DNA of 64,000 nt from Leucobacter chromiisoli. Lineage in GTDB: Bacteria; Actinomycetota; Actinomycetes; Actinomycetales; Microbacteriaceae. Where the stretch lies: contig NZ_JAEHOH010000008.1 in assembly GCF_016522505.1 (NCBI RefSeq), positions 25,188 through 89,187 of the forward strand. Direction: 5' to 3'. The position numbers and the translations under genes are program-made. The notes below the pieces were generated by a model. That model was given only the letters and a program-made list of their open reading frames with translations. It was not told the DNA's origin and made no database searches. Shown here in pieces: positions 26,842-36,382 of the stretch (position 1 is its first letter; every line of letters begins with the position of its first letter).

Positions 26842-26989
26842 GGGCCCTCCTTCGGGTATCGATCGCCCCGAGCAGGACCGGGGCGACGACTCAACAGTAG
26901 AGGCGGAGGACACCGCCGTCGAGAGCATAGATGCAGTGATCCTGGCTCAGTCGCGTCATTTTTCGCAGAATGGACCAGATAGAACACAA

Positions 26990-27060
26990 TTGACGTGCTT
27001 CACAGGCTCCTATACTGTAAAACTGCTCACTTCCCAACTGAAGATTCTTTATAACGAATC
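26990..27060 (+). promoter_or_regulatory. Promoter and Lrp-type palindrome before the tandem regulator gene
   Basis: A -35 TTGACG (26990-26995) is followed by TATACT (27011-27016, 15-bp spacer) or TACTGT (27013-27018, 17 bp). Between it and the start at 27075 lies GATTCTTTATAACGAATC (27043-27060), an 18-bp palindrome with one mismatched pair and an AT-rich centre like Lrp boxes. It sits in the 233-bp gap shared with the divergent ABC operon. Autoregulation and control of that operon are inferred. Confidence 0.6.
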
Positions 27061-27074
27061 GGTGACGAAGGGCG

Positions 27075-27974
27075 ATGACGATGGAGTTCGACGGAGCACT
27101 CATCAATGCACTGCGCGACAATGGGCGCCTCTCCGTCAGCGAGCTGGCCCGCCGCCTGCAGCTGCCGCGCCGCCGCGTGCAGGAGCGCATGCACGCGCTG
27201 CTGGACAGCGGGGAGATGCGCATCATCGCCAATGTCCATCCGGCGCTGCTCGGCATCCGAACATTCTGCGACGTGCTCATCTGGGTCGACGGCTCGGTGG
27301 CCCCGGTGATCGAGGGGCTGCGCGCCTTCCGCGAGACGACGTTCATCACCTCGGTGGCCGGCAACTGCGACGTCGTCGTCGAGGTGAGCGCGGAGGACGA
27401 CGACCATCTGTCAGACCTCCTGATGCGCATCCGCGCGCTGCCCGGCGTGCGCGAGACCGTGAACTCGCAGCTGCTCCAGATCCATAAGAGCCGGTTCGAC
27501 ACGGGCGGAGGCACGGGCGGAGACACCGACGCAAGCGCCTTTCACACCCCCGATGACCACGACACCCGCATCATCTCGCTGCTGCGCACCGACGGCAGGA
27601 TGCCCTACCGCGAGCTCAGCCGCGAGGTCGGGCTGTCGATCGGCGCGATCCGTGCGCGGGTGAAACGGCTGACGGACAGCGGAAGGCTTCGGATCACCTG
27701 CGAGCTGCAGGAGCCGGGGGTCACCCCGCGCATGCAGCTCGGAGCCAGCCTCAGACTGTGCGGCGAGGGCCACGGACTCGTCGAGGCGCTGTGCGCGATC
27801 CCCGCGGTCGAGTTCGTCGCCCGTTCGGTGGGGCACTTCGACATCGTGATGACGCTCTCGGGGGCGACACCGCACGCGCTCCACACCGTGCTGGATGAGA
27901 TCCGGATGCTCGACGACGTCGGCAGCGTGACCTCGTGGATGCATCTCGAGGTGTTCCGGGAGAGCTACGAGTAA
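27075..27974 (+). CDS. Tandem Lrp/AsnC-family transcriptional regulator
   Basis: 299 aa, twice the usual length of Lrp (about 150-165 aa). It contains two complete copies: helix-turn-helix 1 (LINALRDNGRLSVSELARRLQLPRRRVQERM, 8-38) with a RAM-type effector domain, a Gly/Asp linker (TGGGTGGDTDA, about 142-152), then helix-turn-helix 2 (IISLLRTDGRMPYRELSREVGLSIGAIRARVKRL) and a second effector domain. Such fused regulators can act as pseudo-dimers. It faces the ABC/PfkB operon and is its probable controller, with the transported compound as a candidate effector. Confidence 0.9.
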   Translation: MTMEFDGALINALRDNGRLSVSELARRLQLPRRRVQERMHALLDSGEMRIIANVHPALLGIRTFCDVLIWVDGSVAPVIEGLRAFRETTFITSVAGNCDVVVEVSAEDDDHLSDLLMRIRALPGVRETVNSQLLQIHKSRFDTGGGTGGDTDASAFHTPDDHDTRIISLLRTDGRMPYRELSREVGLSIGAIRARVKRLTDSGRLRITCELQEPGVTPRMQLGASLRLCGEGHGLVEALCAIPAVEFVARSVGHFDIVMTLSGATPHALHTVLDEIRMLDDVGSVTSWMHLEVFRESYE

Positions 27975-28062
27975 CGTCTCCCGCCCCCGGCCTGCCCGGG
28001 CGGGAGCATGGGAGAATGGACAGCGGCCCGCGATCCGCCCCCGACACTCCGGAGACCCGCAC

Positions 28063-29448
28063 ATGACGACACTGCCCCCGCAGCCCATCAGCCCCCTCGA
28101 CGGACGCTACCGCGCCCCCGTCTCGCCCCTCGGCGACTTCCTCTCGGAGGCGGGGCTCAACAAGGCTCGCGTGCACGTCGAGGTCGAGTGGCTCGCCTAC
28201 CTGACCTCCCACTCGCTGCTGGGGGCGACGCCCCTCGACCAGTCGCAGCTCGCCGAGCTCCGCGCCTGGGCGGCCGGGTTCGGGCAGGCCGAGATCGACC
28301 GGCTCGCCGAGATCGAGGCGACGACGCAGCACGATGTGAAGGCCGTCGAGTACCTCGTGCGCGAGCAGCTGTCGCGGCAGGGTCTCGACGCCGTCTCCGA
28401 GCTCACGCACGTCTGCTGCACCAGCGAAGACATCAACAACCTCTCGTACGCCCTCACCGTCAAGCAGGCGATCCAGCAGGTCTGGCGACCGGCCTTCGAG
28501 ACCGTGATCTCCGAGATCGCGCGCCAGGCCGAGCAGTACCGCGAGCTGCCGATGATGAGCCGCACGCACGGCCAGCCCGCCACGCCGACCACGCTCGGCA
28601 AGGAGCTCGCGGTGTTCGTGCACCGCCTCGAGCGCCAGCTGAACCAGATCGACGATATCGAGTACCTCGGCAAGTTCTCGGGGGCGACCGGCACCTTCGC
28701 CGCGCACCTCGCGGCCGATCCCGACACCGACTGGACGCGGGTGTCCCAGGAGTTCGTCGAGGGCCTCGGCCTCGACTGGAATCCGCTCACCACCCAGATC
28801 GAGTCGCACGACTGGCAGGCGGAGCTCTACACCCGCGTCGCCCACGCCAACCGGATCCTGCACAATCTGGCGACCGACATCTGGAGCTACATCTCCATCG
28901 GCTACTTCCGCCAGATCCCCGTCAAGGGCGCCACGGGCTCCTCGACCATGCCGCACAAGGTCAACCCGATCCGCTTCGAGAACGCCGAGGCCAACCTCGA
29001 GCTCTCGAACGCGATCCTCGACTCCCTCGCGGCCACGCTCGTGACGAGCCGCTGGCAGCGCGACCTCACCGACTCCTCGGCGCAGCGCAACATCGGCGTC
29101 GGCCTGGGCCACTCGGTGCTCGCGCTCGACAACATCCGCCGCGGGCTCGGCCAGATCGACGCGGCGCCCGAGGTGCTCGCCGCGGACCTCGACGCCAACT
29201 GGGAGGTGCTGGGGGAGGCGATCCAGACCGTCATCCGCGCCGAGGTGACGGCGGGCCGCTCGACCATCGCCGATCCGTACGCCGTGCTCAAGGAGCTGAC
29301 CCGGGATCGCCGGATCGGCCAGGCCGAGCTCGTCGAGTTCGTGGGCGGCCTCGAGATCGGGGAAGAGGCGAAGCGTCGGCTGCTCGCCCTCACCCCCTCG
29401 ACGTACATCGGCGACGCCGTGCGGCTCGTCGACTACCTCAAGCGTTAG
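28063..29448 (+). CDS. purB: Adenylosuccinate lyase
   Basis: 461 aa fumarase/aspartase-superfamily enzyme of purine synthesis. It removes fumarate from SAICAR and from adenylosuccinate. The superfamily signature is GSSTMPHKVNPIRFENAEAN (about 288-307), and the catalytic His/Thr segment is SRTHGQPATPTTLGKE. The N-terminus (PLDGRYRAPVSPLGDFLSE) and length resemble the E. coli-type PurB rather than the shorter Gram-positive type. It follows the Lrp-type gene by 88 bp and precedes the siderophore gene by 131 bp. Confidence 0.97.
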   Translation: MTTLPPQPISPLDGRYRAPVSPLGDFLSEAGLNKARVHVEVEWLAYLTSHSLLGATPLDQSQLAELRAWAAGFGQAEIDRLAEIEATTQHDVKAVEYLVREQLSRQGLDAVSELTHVCCTSEDINNLSYALTVKQAIQQVWRPAFETVISEIARQAEQYRELPMMSRTHGQPATPTTLGKELAVFVHRLERQLNQIDDIEYLGKFSGATGTFAAHLAADPDTDWTRVSQEFVEGLGLDWNPLTTQIESHDWQAELYTRVAHANRILHNLATDIWSYISIGYFRQIPVKGATGSSTMPHKVNPIRFENAEANLELSNAILDSLAATLVTSRWQRDLTDSSAQRNIGVGLGHSVLALDNIRRGLGQIDAAPEVLAADLDANWEVLGEAIQTVIRAEVTAGRSTIADPYAVLKELTRDRRIGQAELVEFVGGLEIGEEAKRRLLALTPSTYIGDAVRLVDYLKR

Positions 29449-29579
29449 GTCCGGGGCGTCATCGCCGCGCAGGGGGCCGCGTCGCGAGATCTCGACCGTG
29501 CCGGATCCGCGCGACGCGCCCCCGCCCGGCCGCACCGCGATCGCCCACGAGACTGACAACACCGAAGAGAGGACGTCCC

Positions 29580-30437
29580 ATGTCCGAGCAGGATCCGCAG
29601 CCCCGCGACCGCTTCGCGCGGGCCGGGCGTCGCCACCGCTTCACCGCGCGCGAGGTGCACGTGGCCGAGACCGCCCGGCCGGTCGACGCGTTCATCCGCG
29701 TCACCTTCTCCGGTCCGGAGCTGCACGACTTCGTCTCCACCGGGCCGGGCGATCACGTGCGCCTCTTCTTCCCGCACCCCATCACGGGGGAACTCGTCGC
29801 GCCCGCTCCGGCGGGGCCGGGCGAGGACGGCATCGTGAGGCCCGAGGCGCCCATGTTCGCCCGTGACTTCACGCCGCTGAACGTGCGGGTGGACCCCGAG
29901 AGCGACGGCACCCTCGTCGACGTCGACTTCCTGCGGCACCCGGATCCCGGCCCCGCGTCCGCGTGGGCCGAGGCCGCAGCGGCCGGCGACCGACTCGTCG
30001 CGGTGGGCCCCCGCGGCTCGCGCGGCGTGCCGGCGGCGGCCGACCGGATCCTGTGCGTGGCCGACGCGAGTGCCCTGCCCTCGGCGGCTCGCTGGATCGC
30101 GCAGGCGCCGGAGGGTACGACCGTGGAGGTGCTCGCCGACCTCCACCCGGCCGACCTCGATTGGGCCGACGCCTATCTGAGGGAGCTGAGCGGCCGGGCG
30201 GCCGAGGTGTACGAGGTCTTCGGCGATCTGGGAGGGGCGGTGCGCGACTTCGGCGTCGACGAGGGCACCTTCGTGGTCGCCTCGGGCGAGGCGGGGCGCT
30301 TGATCCCGCTGCGGAAGCTGCTGAAGTACGAACTCGGGCTGCCCCGTGAGCAGTACGCGATCAGCGGCTACTGGAAGCGGGGCATGGTCGCCTTCGACCA
30401 CCACGCACCCATCGATCCCGCCGACCCCGACGACTGA
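29580..30437 (+). CDS. Siderophore-interacting protein (FAD ferric reductase)
   Basis: 285 aa from the ATG at 29580. An N-terminal FAD-binding barrel contains RVTFSGPELHDFVSTGPGDHVRLFFP, followed by the R-x-F/Y-T motif (ARDFTPLNVRVD) and a C-terminal NAD(P)H-binding domain, ending YAISGYWKRGMVAFDHH, the usual closing signature (YWRRG). It releases iron by reducing ferric siderophores in the cytosol. No siderophore genes are adjacent. It converges on the 98-aa membrane protein with a 24-bp gap. Confidence 0.92.
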   Translation: MSEQDPQPRDRFARAGRRHRFTAREVHVAETARPVDAFIRVTFSGPELHDFVSTGPGDHVRLFFPHPITGELVAPAPAGPGEDGIVRPEAPMFARDFTPLNVRVDPESDGTLVDVDFLRHPDPGPASAWAEAAAAGDRLVAVGPRGSRGVPAAADRILCVADASALPSAARWIAQAPEGTTVEVLADLHPADLDWADAYLRELSGRAAEVYEVFGDLGGAVRDFGVDEGTFVVASGEAGRLIPLRKLLKYELGLPREQYAISGYWKRGMVAFDHHAPIDPADPDD

Positions 30438-30461
30438 GCGGGCGCGCCGGGCTCGATCCGG

Positions 30462-30758
30462 TCAGTGCCAGTTCGTGCCGTCGTCGGGCCCCCGGAGATC
30501 CTTCCGAGCCTCGAGGTCCTCTGCGCTGGGCTTCTTGCCGAGACCCACGAGCGCGACCATCATGACGCTCACGATGAAGCCCGCTCCAGCGAACACGGCG
30601 GCCAGCACGATGTCCCGCGTGGTCATGAGCACGACCAGGCCCGCGAACACGGCGAGCACGCCCGAGAAGCCGAGCAGCTCGAGCGGGCGCAGGCGATCCC
30701 GGCGCGACGGCGTCACGGGGTTCTGCTCGGCGTCGGCGGGCGGTGTGGGCTCGGTCAT
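30462..30758 (-). CDS. Small two-helix membrane protein, unknown function
   Basis: 98 aa. A polar, Pro-rich N-terminus and basic patch (SRRDRLRPLE) precede two hydrophobic helices (about 29-45 and 52-72), then a charged tail (GKKPSAEDLEARKDLRGPDDG). Similar short proteins are widespread in Microbacteriaceae but have no assigned role. It lies 34 bp downstream of the DUF308-like gene, likely one transcript. Confidence 0.75.
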   Translation of the reverse strand: MTEPTPPADAEQNPVTPSRRDRLRPLELLGFSGVLAVFAGLVVLMTTRDIVLAAVFAGAGFIVSVMMVALVGLGKKPSAEDLEARKDLRGPDDGTNWH

Positions 30759-30792
30759 GTTGTGCTCTCGTCGGATCGGATTGAAGTCTGGG

Positions 30793-31389
30793 TCAGCTCT
30801 GCGGAGCGGCGGCGGGATCGATCGCCTCGTCCGCTCGCTGCTCCGCGCGGACGGCGCGGCCGTCGAAGGCCGAGATGCCGAGGAACACGCCCGCGACGAT
30901 CCCGTACGCGCCGAAGAAGCCGACCACGGCGACCTGGTCTTCGCGGACCAGGATCACGAGGAGCGCCAGCAGGAGACCGGTGGCGCCCATGAGGATCGAG
31001 TCGCGGCGATCCCGCAGCTGCAGCGTCGTGCCGAGGAACTCGAGCACCCCGCTGCACAGCGCCCAGGCCGCGACCAGCACGGCGAAGGCGATGGGCGTCT
31101 GCAGCGTCGTGAGCATCAGGGCCGAGACGAGGGCGGCGAGGGCGAGCAGCAGGGTCACGGCGTCGCGCCGACCGCTGCCCGCCACGATCCAGGCGTGCAG
31201 GTGCGCGGCGGCGATCGCGCCGAGGGAGATCCCGACGATGGCCCGGTCGAAGCCGACCTGCTCGTGCATGGTCGCGGTGAAGGCGATGACGAGGCCCGCC
31301 GCGAGGAGGAGGAGGGCGCGGGTAAGCTTCGCGCCGCGAGGGGAATCCGGGTGCGTCGAACGCCCTGCAGTGCTCTCGGAAGACACCAT
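30793..31389 (-). CDS. DUF308-like multi-helix membrane protein
   Basis: 198 aa with about six hydrophobic segments (LTRALLLLAAGLVIAFTA through GFFGAYGIVAGVFLGISAF). The repeating GIxxxxxG-LL pattern resembles HdeD/DUF308 proteins; database entries sometimes mislabel these as acyl-CoA synthetases, which is unsupported here. Function unknown. It is preceded by a 100-bp gap after dnaB. Confidence 0.75.
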   Translation of the reverse strand: MVSSESTAGRSTHPDSPRGAKLTRALLLLAAGLVIAFTATMHEQVGFDRAIVGISLGAIAAAHLHAWIVAGSGRRDAVTLLLALAALVSALMLTTLQTPIAFAVLVAAWALCSGVLEFLGTTLQLRDRRDSILMGATGLLLALLVILVREDQVAVVGFFGAYGIVAGVFLGISAFDGRAVRAEQRADEAIDPAAAPQS

Positions 31390-31489
31390 GACGTCCGAAC
31401 CCCTTTCTTCGCCTCTCCGAGTCTACCCTTCGCCGCTGCGAACTCGCTCACCGGGGCGAGCCGGAGCGCCCCGCCCGCGCGCCGCTCGG

Positions 31490-32866
<1,377 letters not shown>

Positions 32867-33301
32867 TCGGTAACTCCTTCTCGAGGGGTGCGACGGGGTC
32901 GTTCACCGATCAGACACCCGACTACTGACATTCACGGTAGGGCCGTCTGGCGACCTCGCCAAACGTCGTCAAATCAGCCTGTGGATAACTTGGTGGAAAA
33001 CTCGTGGATTCATCCGGCGAGTTATTCACAAAACTGGGGATAACGTGTGGACAGAAGTGGAAACTGAAGTGGGAAATGCGCCCTGACCAGGCCTTTATCG
33101 GGATTCTGCTTGTGAAGTTATTCAACCTTAAGGTGAGGGTTGAAGCTCCCTCCCAGGCGACTCCTGTGGAGAACTACACCCGTGAAATCCCTCCGACCGG
33201 GCCGGTTATCCACCGTCGCAGGGCCGGGAAACGCCCGCTCAGAGCCGTTGCGAGGCGCCCGGCGCGTGAACGACGGGCGAAGCGCGTCGGAACACGCAAA
33301 A
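32867..33301. other. dnaB upstream region with a cluster of DnaA-box-like sequences
   Basis: Gene-free stretch, more AT-rich than its surroundings. DnaA-box-like 9-mers are TGTGGATAA (32980-32988, consensus), TTATTCACA (33022-33030), TGTGGACAG (33046-33054), TGTGGAGAA (about 33166-33174) and TTATCCACC (33206-33214). A weak inverted repeat TTCAACC/GGTTGAA flanks 33121-33144. I see no small gene here. Confidence 0.65.
32934..32962 (-). promoter_or_regulatory. Possible dnaB promoter
   Basis: Reading leftward, TTGGCG (32957-32962) and TACCGT (32934-32939) are separated by 17 bp, 68 bp before the dnaB GTG. The nearby DnaA box suggests that DnaA level might influence dnaB expression. Confidence 0.4.
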
Positions 33302-33331
33302 GGGCGGTGGCTCCCGAAGGAACCACCGCCC
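33298..33331 (-). terminator. Rho-independent terminator of the rpsF-ssb-rpsR-rplI operon
   Basis: Reading leftward, GGGCGGTGG-type arms (33319-33331 with 33302-33314) form a stem of about 13 bp with one mismatch and a 4-nt loop, followed by TTTT (33298-33301). It lies just beyond the rplI stop. Confidence 0.85.
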
Positions 33332-33346
33332 CGCGAGCGGTAGCGA

Positions 33347-33796
33347 CTAGCGCTGGGCGATCACCTGGAGGGTGACCTCTGCGTCGACACCCTCGTGCAG
33401 GTGGATCGTCGCGGTGTACTCGCCCGTCGACTTGATGGCCGGGAGCGTGATCTTGCGCTTGTCGATCTCGCCGATGCCCGCCTCGGAGACCGCGGCGGCG
33501 ACGCTGGCCGGCTTGATGGAGCCGAAGAGGCGCCCGCCGTTGCCGGTCTTCGCGAACACGCGGATCTTGCCCTCCTGCAGCTTCGCCTTCAGCGCCTGCG
33601 CGTCCTCGGCCGAAGCCAGGGCGCGAGCCTCGCGAGCCGCGCGGAGCTGGGCCACCTGGGCCTCGCCGCCGCGGGTCCAGTGCACGCCGTAGCCCTGGGG
33701 GACCAGGTAGTTGCGCGCGTAGCCGTTCTTGACATCGACCACGTCGCCCGCGGAACCGAGGCCCTGAACCTCATTCGTGAGAATTACCTTCGCCAT
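33347..33796 (-). CDS. rplI: 50S ribosomal protein L9
   Basis: 149 aa with the L9 signature [14 protein letters not shown] (residues 25-38) and the long connecting helix before the C-terminal domain ([19 protein letters not shown]). It binds 23S rRNA domain V. It is the last gene of rpsF-ssb-rpsR-rplI, preceded by AAGGAG and followed by a clear terminator. Confidence 0.98.
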   Translation of the reverse strand: MAKVILTNEVQGLGSAGDVVDVKNGYARNYLVPQGYGVHWTRGGEAQVAQLRAAREARALASAEDAQALKAKLQEGKIRVFAKTGNGGRLFGSIKPASVAAAVSEAGIGEIDKRKITLPAIKSTGEYTATIHLHEGVDAEVTLQVIAQR

Positions 33797-33810
33797 GATT
33801 CTCTAACTCC

Positions 33811-34071
33811 TTAGCGGCCGGAACCGGCGTAGGGGAGGAGAGCCATCTCGCGGGCGTTCTTCACGGCCTTCGCGATCAGTCGCTGCTCCTGCACTGACAC
33901 GCCGGTGATGCGGCGGGCGCGGATCTTGCCGCGCTCAGAGATGAACTTGCGGAGCGTCGCGACATCCTTGTAGTCGATGACGCCGACGGTCTGCTTCTTC
34001 GCGGGCGCGGCGGCCTTCGCGTTCTTGCCGCGGCCCGGCTTGCGGCCTGCGCCGCTGGACTTGCCTGCCAT
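33811..34071 (-). CDS. rpsR: 30S ribosomal protein S18
   Basis: 86 aa. The basic N-terminus ([18 protein letters not shown]) precedes the S18 core [50 protein letters not shown]. No Cys zinc motif is present, as in the C-minus S18 form. It lies 14 bp upstream of rplI in the same operon. Confidence 0.98.
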   Translation of the reverse strand: MAGKSSGAGRKPGRGKNAKAAAPAKKQTVGVIDYKDVATLRKFISERGKIRARRITGVSVQEQRLIAKAVKNAREMALLPYAGSGR

Positions 34072-34124
34072 TTACTGGTCTCTTTTCGTGATGTGCCCCC
34101 GTGCAGACGAGGGCGAGAAGTTGT

Positions 34125-34661
34125 CTAGAAGGGTTGCTCGTCGTCGAAACCGCCGCCGAAGTCGTTGCCCGCGCCCTGCCCGGAGTTCGTCCAGGGGTTG
34201 TCGTTCCCCCGGTTCCCCTGAGGAGCTGCGGGCTGACCCCAGCTGGACTGGCCTGCGGGAGCTCCCGAGCCGCCGAAGCCGCCGACCTGACCGCGCGACT
34301 GACCGCGGGTCACCTGGGCGGAGGCCCAGCGGAGGGTCGGCCCGACCTCTTCGACCTCGAGGTCGAGGGAGGTGCGCTGCTGGCCCTGGTTGTCGGTGTA
34401 GCTGCGCTGCGTCAGCCGGCCCTGCACGATCACGCGCATCCCCTTGGTGAGGGAGCTCGCGATGTTGTCGGCGTACTCGCCGAAGGCGCGGCAGCCGAGG
34501 AAGAGCGCCTCGCCGTCCGACCAATCACCGGACTGACGGTCGCGCACGCGCGGCGTCGAGGCGATCCTAAAGGTCACCCACGACTTGCCCGCCTGGCTGA
34601 CACGCGGCTCGGGGTCGGCAACGAGGTTGCCGACCACGGTGATGAGCGGCTCGCCGGCCAT
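34125..34661 (-). CDS. ssb: Single-stranded DNA-binding protein
   Basis: 178 aa. The OB fold occupies residues 1-110 (ITVVGNLVADPEPRVSQAGKSWVTFRIA, then GMRVIVQGRLTQRSYTDNQGQQRTSLDLEVEEVGPTLRWA). A Gly/Gln-rich linker leads to the acidic tip DDEQPF, which recruits partner proteins. Its place between rpsF and rpsR is the standard operon position. The linker is of normal length for actinobacteria. Confidence 0.97.
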   Translation of the reverse strand: MAGEPLITVVGNLVADPEPRVSQAGKSWVTFRIASTPRVRDRQSGDWSDGEALFLGCRAFGEYADNIASSLTKGMRVIVQGRLTQRSYTDNQGQQRTSLDLEVEEVGPTLRWASAQVTRGQSRGQVGGFGGSGAPAGQSSWGQPAAPQGNRGNDNPWTNSGQGAGNDFGGGFDDEQPF

Positions 34662-34664
34662 GGA

Positions 34665-35027
34665 CTAGGCGCCCTGCTTCGCGGCCGCGCGGGCGGCCTT
34701 GGCCTGGTCGCGCTTCGACTGAGCGGCGCGCTGGGCGATGAGCTCGTCGGCGCGGAGCACCTTCGTGCGCAGCACGGCCTCGCTGAGGCCCAGCTGGCGG
34801 TCGAGCTCGTCGGTGGCCTCGGAGCTCGCCGTGAAGTTCACCACGACGTAGATGCCCTCGGACTGCTTCTTGATCTCGTAGGCGAGACGGCGCTTGCCCC
34901 AGATGTCCACGTTCTCGATCTCGCCGCCCGCGTTGCGGATGACCCCGAGGAACTTGTCCATGCTGGGGGCCACCGTGCGCTCGTCGATACCGGGATCGAG
35001 GATGACCATGAGTTCGTACGGATGCAT
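34665..35027 (-). CDS. rpsF: 30S ribosomal protein S6
   Basis: 120 aa, starting at the ATG (35025-35027) after AGGAGG. S6 fold markers are [19 protein letters not shown], then [27 protein letters not shown] Lys/Ala-rich C-terminal tail ([18 protein letters not shown]) extends beyond the core. First gene of the operon; S6 binds S18, encoded two genes on. Confidence 0.97.
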   Translation of the reverse strand: MHPYELMVILDPGIDERTVAPSMDKFLGVIRNAGGEIENVDIWGKRRLAYEIKKQSEGIYVVVNFTASSEATDELDRQLGLSEAVLRTKVLRADELIAQRAAQSKRDQAKAARAAAKQGA

Positions 35028-35209
35028 TACTGACCCACCTCCTTCGGACTTCACGGCCACAGGATTTCTGTGGCAGGAGGGTGTTTGTGCATCGTGCCCG
35101 CACCGCGCGCAGAGTGCGCTGAGCCCGGACAACCTGTCCATACTAACATCTCCGCGCGATTCCGCGAGAGGCGCCGGGCATATCGACGACCGCCGCGACC
35201 CGGAGATGC

Positions 35210-35283
35210 TCCGTCGCACCGAACCTCCGTGATGGCATCGAAACCCGCGCAGTTTCGATGCAGCCACGGAGGTTCGCGACGGA
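35210..35283. repeat. Long imperfect hairpin between the deacetylase gene and rpsF
   Basis: Left arm 35210-35244 and right arm 35252-35283 pair over about 29 bp (blocks TCCGTCGC, GAACCTCCGTG, GCATCGAAAC), with a 3-nt bulge, a 3-nt mismatch and a 7-nt loop. There is no T-tract. It may end the leftward deacetylase transcript or be a small mobile palindromic element. Confidence 0.7.
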
Positions 35284-35308
35284 TGCGGGCGGAGAGCGGG
35301 TGAGGGGA

Positions 35309-36100
35309 TCAGGCGGCGGGATCGAGCAGGCGGAACGCCTCCACCCGGCCGACGGGCTCCCGCTGCCCGCCGACGTGGACGATGTCGTCCCCGTCGACCA
35401 CGAGCTGCGTGCCGTGAGCGCGCAGCGCCGCCACCTTCCGGTCGAGCCAGGGCTCGACGTCGTGCGCCTCGTACCCCTCGGCTCCCGCAGGTCCCGCGGA
35501 TTCCGCGGACCCGCCCGAGGGCACGATCGCCCAGAAGGGGAGATCGAGCGCGTGCGCGACGGCGCGAGCCAGGCGGTGCGCGTGAACGTGATCAGGGTGG
35601 CCGTAGCCGCCCCCGTCGTCATAGCTGACCACCGCCCCGGCCCCGGCCTCGTTCGCTGCGGCCAGCAGATCGTTCAGCGCCTCGACGGCGGGCACACGGG
35701 TGAGCGCGTCCTCGCCCGCGTCGTCTCCCGCGGTCGCGCGGCCGTCCTCGCCCCACGCCATCCCCGAGTCCTCGTAGATGGTGGGCGGCAGCCCCTCGAC
35801 GCGCGCGGGCGGGGCCCCGAGGAACGCGTGGCGCTCCACGCCGAGCATGCCGAGCGCGGTCTTCAGCTCGTTCTGGCGCACCACCGGAAGCCCGTGCGCG
35901 CCGGCGAGGGCGGAGAGCGGCCCCGCCACGACCTCGCCCCGCTCGCCGCGGGTCAGCGTCACGAGCAGCGGTTCCCGGCCCGCGGCGGCGAGCGCCGCGA
36001 GCGTGCCCCCCGTCGCGATCGTCTCGTCGTCCGGATGCGCATGCACGAACAGCACACGCGGCGCACCGCCGAACCAGGTCTCAGGATCCCGACCGCTCAT
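35309..36100 (-). CDS. mshB: GlcNAc-Ins deacetylase-like (MshB-like) LmbE/PIG-L protein
   Basis: 263 aa from the ATG ending at 36100; a GTG at 36107-36109 is also possible and has the better-spaced ribosome site (AGGAAGG). The zinc motif AHPDDE ([26 protein letters not shown]) and the ligand segment [20 protein letters not shown] match MshB, which deacetylates GlcNAc-inositol in mycothiol synthesis. The MCA amidase paralogue is an alternative. It pairs functionally with the MshA-like gene 33 kb away. Multiple operator-like palindromes lie in its promoter region. Confidence 0.82.
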   Translation of the reverse strand: MSGRDPETWFGGAPRVLFVHAHPDDETIATGGTLAALAAAGREPLLVTLTRGERGEVVAGPLSALAGAHGLPVVRQNELKTALGMLGVERHAFLGAPPARVEGLPPTIYEDSGMAWGEDGRATAGDDAGEDALTRVPAVEALNDLLAAANEAGAGAVVSYDDGGGYGHPDHVHAHRLARAVAHALDLPFWAIVPSGGSAESAGPAGAEGYEAHDVEPWLDRKVAALRAHGTQLVVDGDDIVHVGGQREPVGRVEAFRLLDPAA

Positions 36101-36151
36101 ATCTGTCACTCGCCTTCCTCTCACCGTCCCATGATTCGGCTCTCTCCCGTA

Positions 36152-36202
36152 TTTCGGATGAATTCACCCGAAATCATCCGAAACACGGCTCTCATCCGAA
36201 TA
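36152..36202. promoter_or_regulatory. Array of TCATCCGAAA-type half-sites upstream of the deacetylase
   Basis: TTTCGGATGAATTCACCCGAAA-type symmetry spans 36152-36173 (one mismatched pair), followed directly by TCATCCGAAA (36174-36183) and TCATCCGAATA (36192-36202). The first and third half-sites are themselves a perfect 10-bp inverted pair. This looks like a multi-site operator for an unidentified regulator, 52-102 bp before the chosen start. Confidence 0.55.
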
Positions 36203-36218
36203 CGGAGGGCACTCCGCC

Positions 36219-36382
36219 TCCGCTCGCCCTACCCCTCGCTTCGCTCCGTGGGCCGCCGCAGTGGCGGCGCTGGGCTCGCGGCAGAGGCTCCGCCTCCGCC
36301 TCCGCTCGCCCTACCCCTCGCTTCGCTCCGTGGGCCGCCGCAGTGGCGGCGCTGGGCTCGCGGCAGAGGCTCCGCCTCCGCC
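36219..36382. repeat. Tandem 82-bp duplication over the 3' end of pcnA
   Basis: Two near-identical 82-bp units, 36219-36300 and 36301-36382, run head to tail. Each contains a GCCGCC-5nt-GGCGGC stem and a CTACCCC that reads as TAG on the minus strand; the pcnA stop (36311-36313) is in the second unit, leaving the first as untranslated copy downstream of the gene. Confidence 0.85.
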
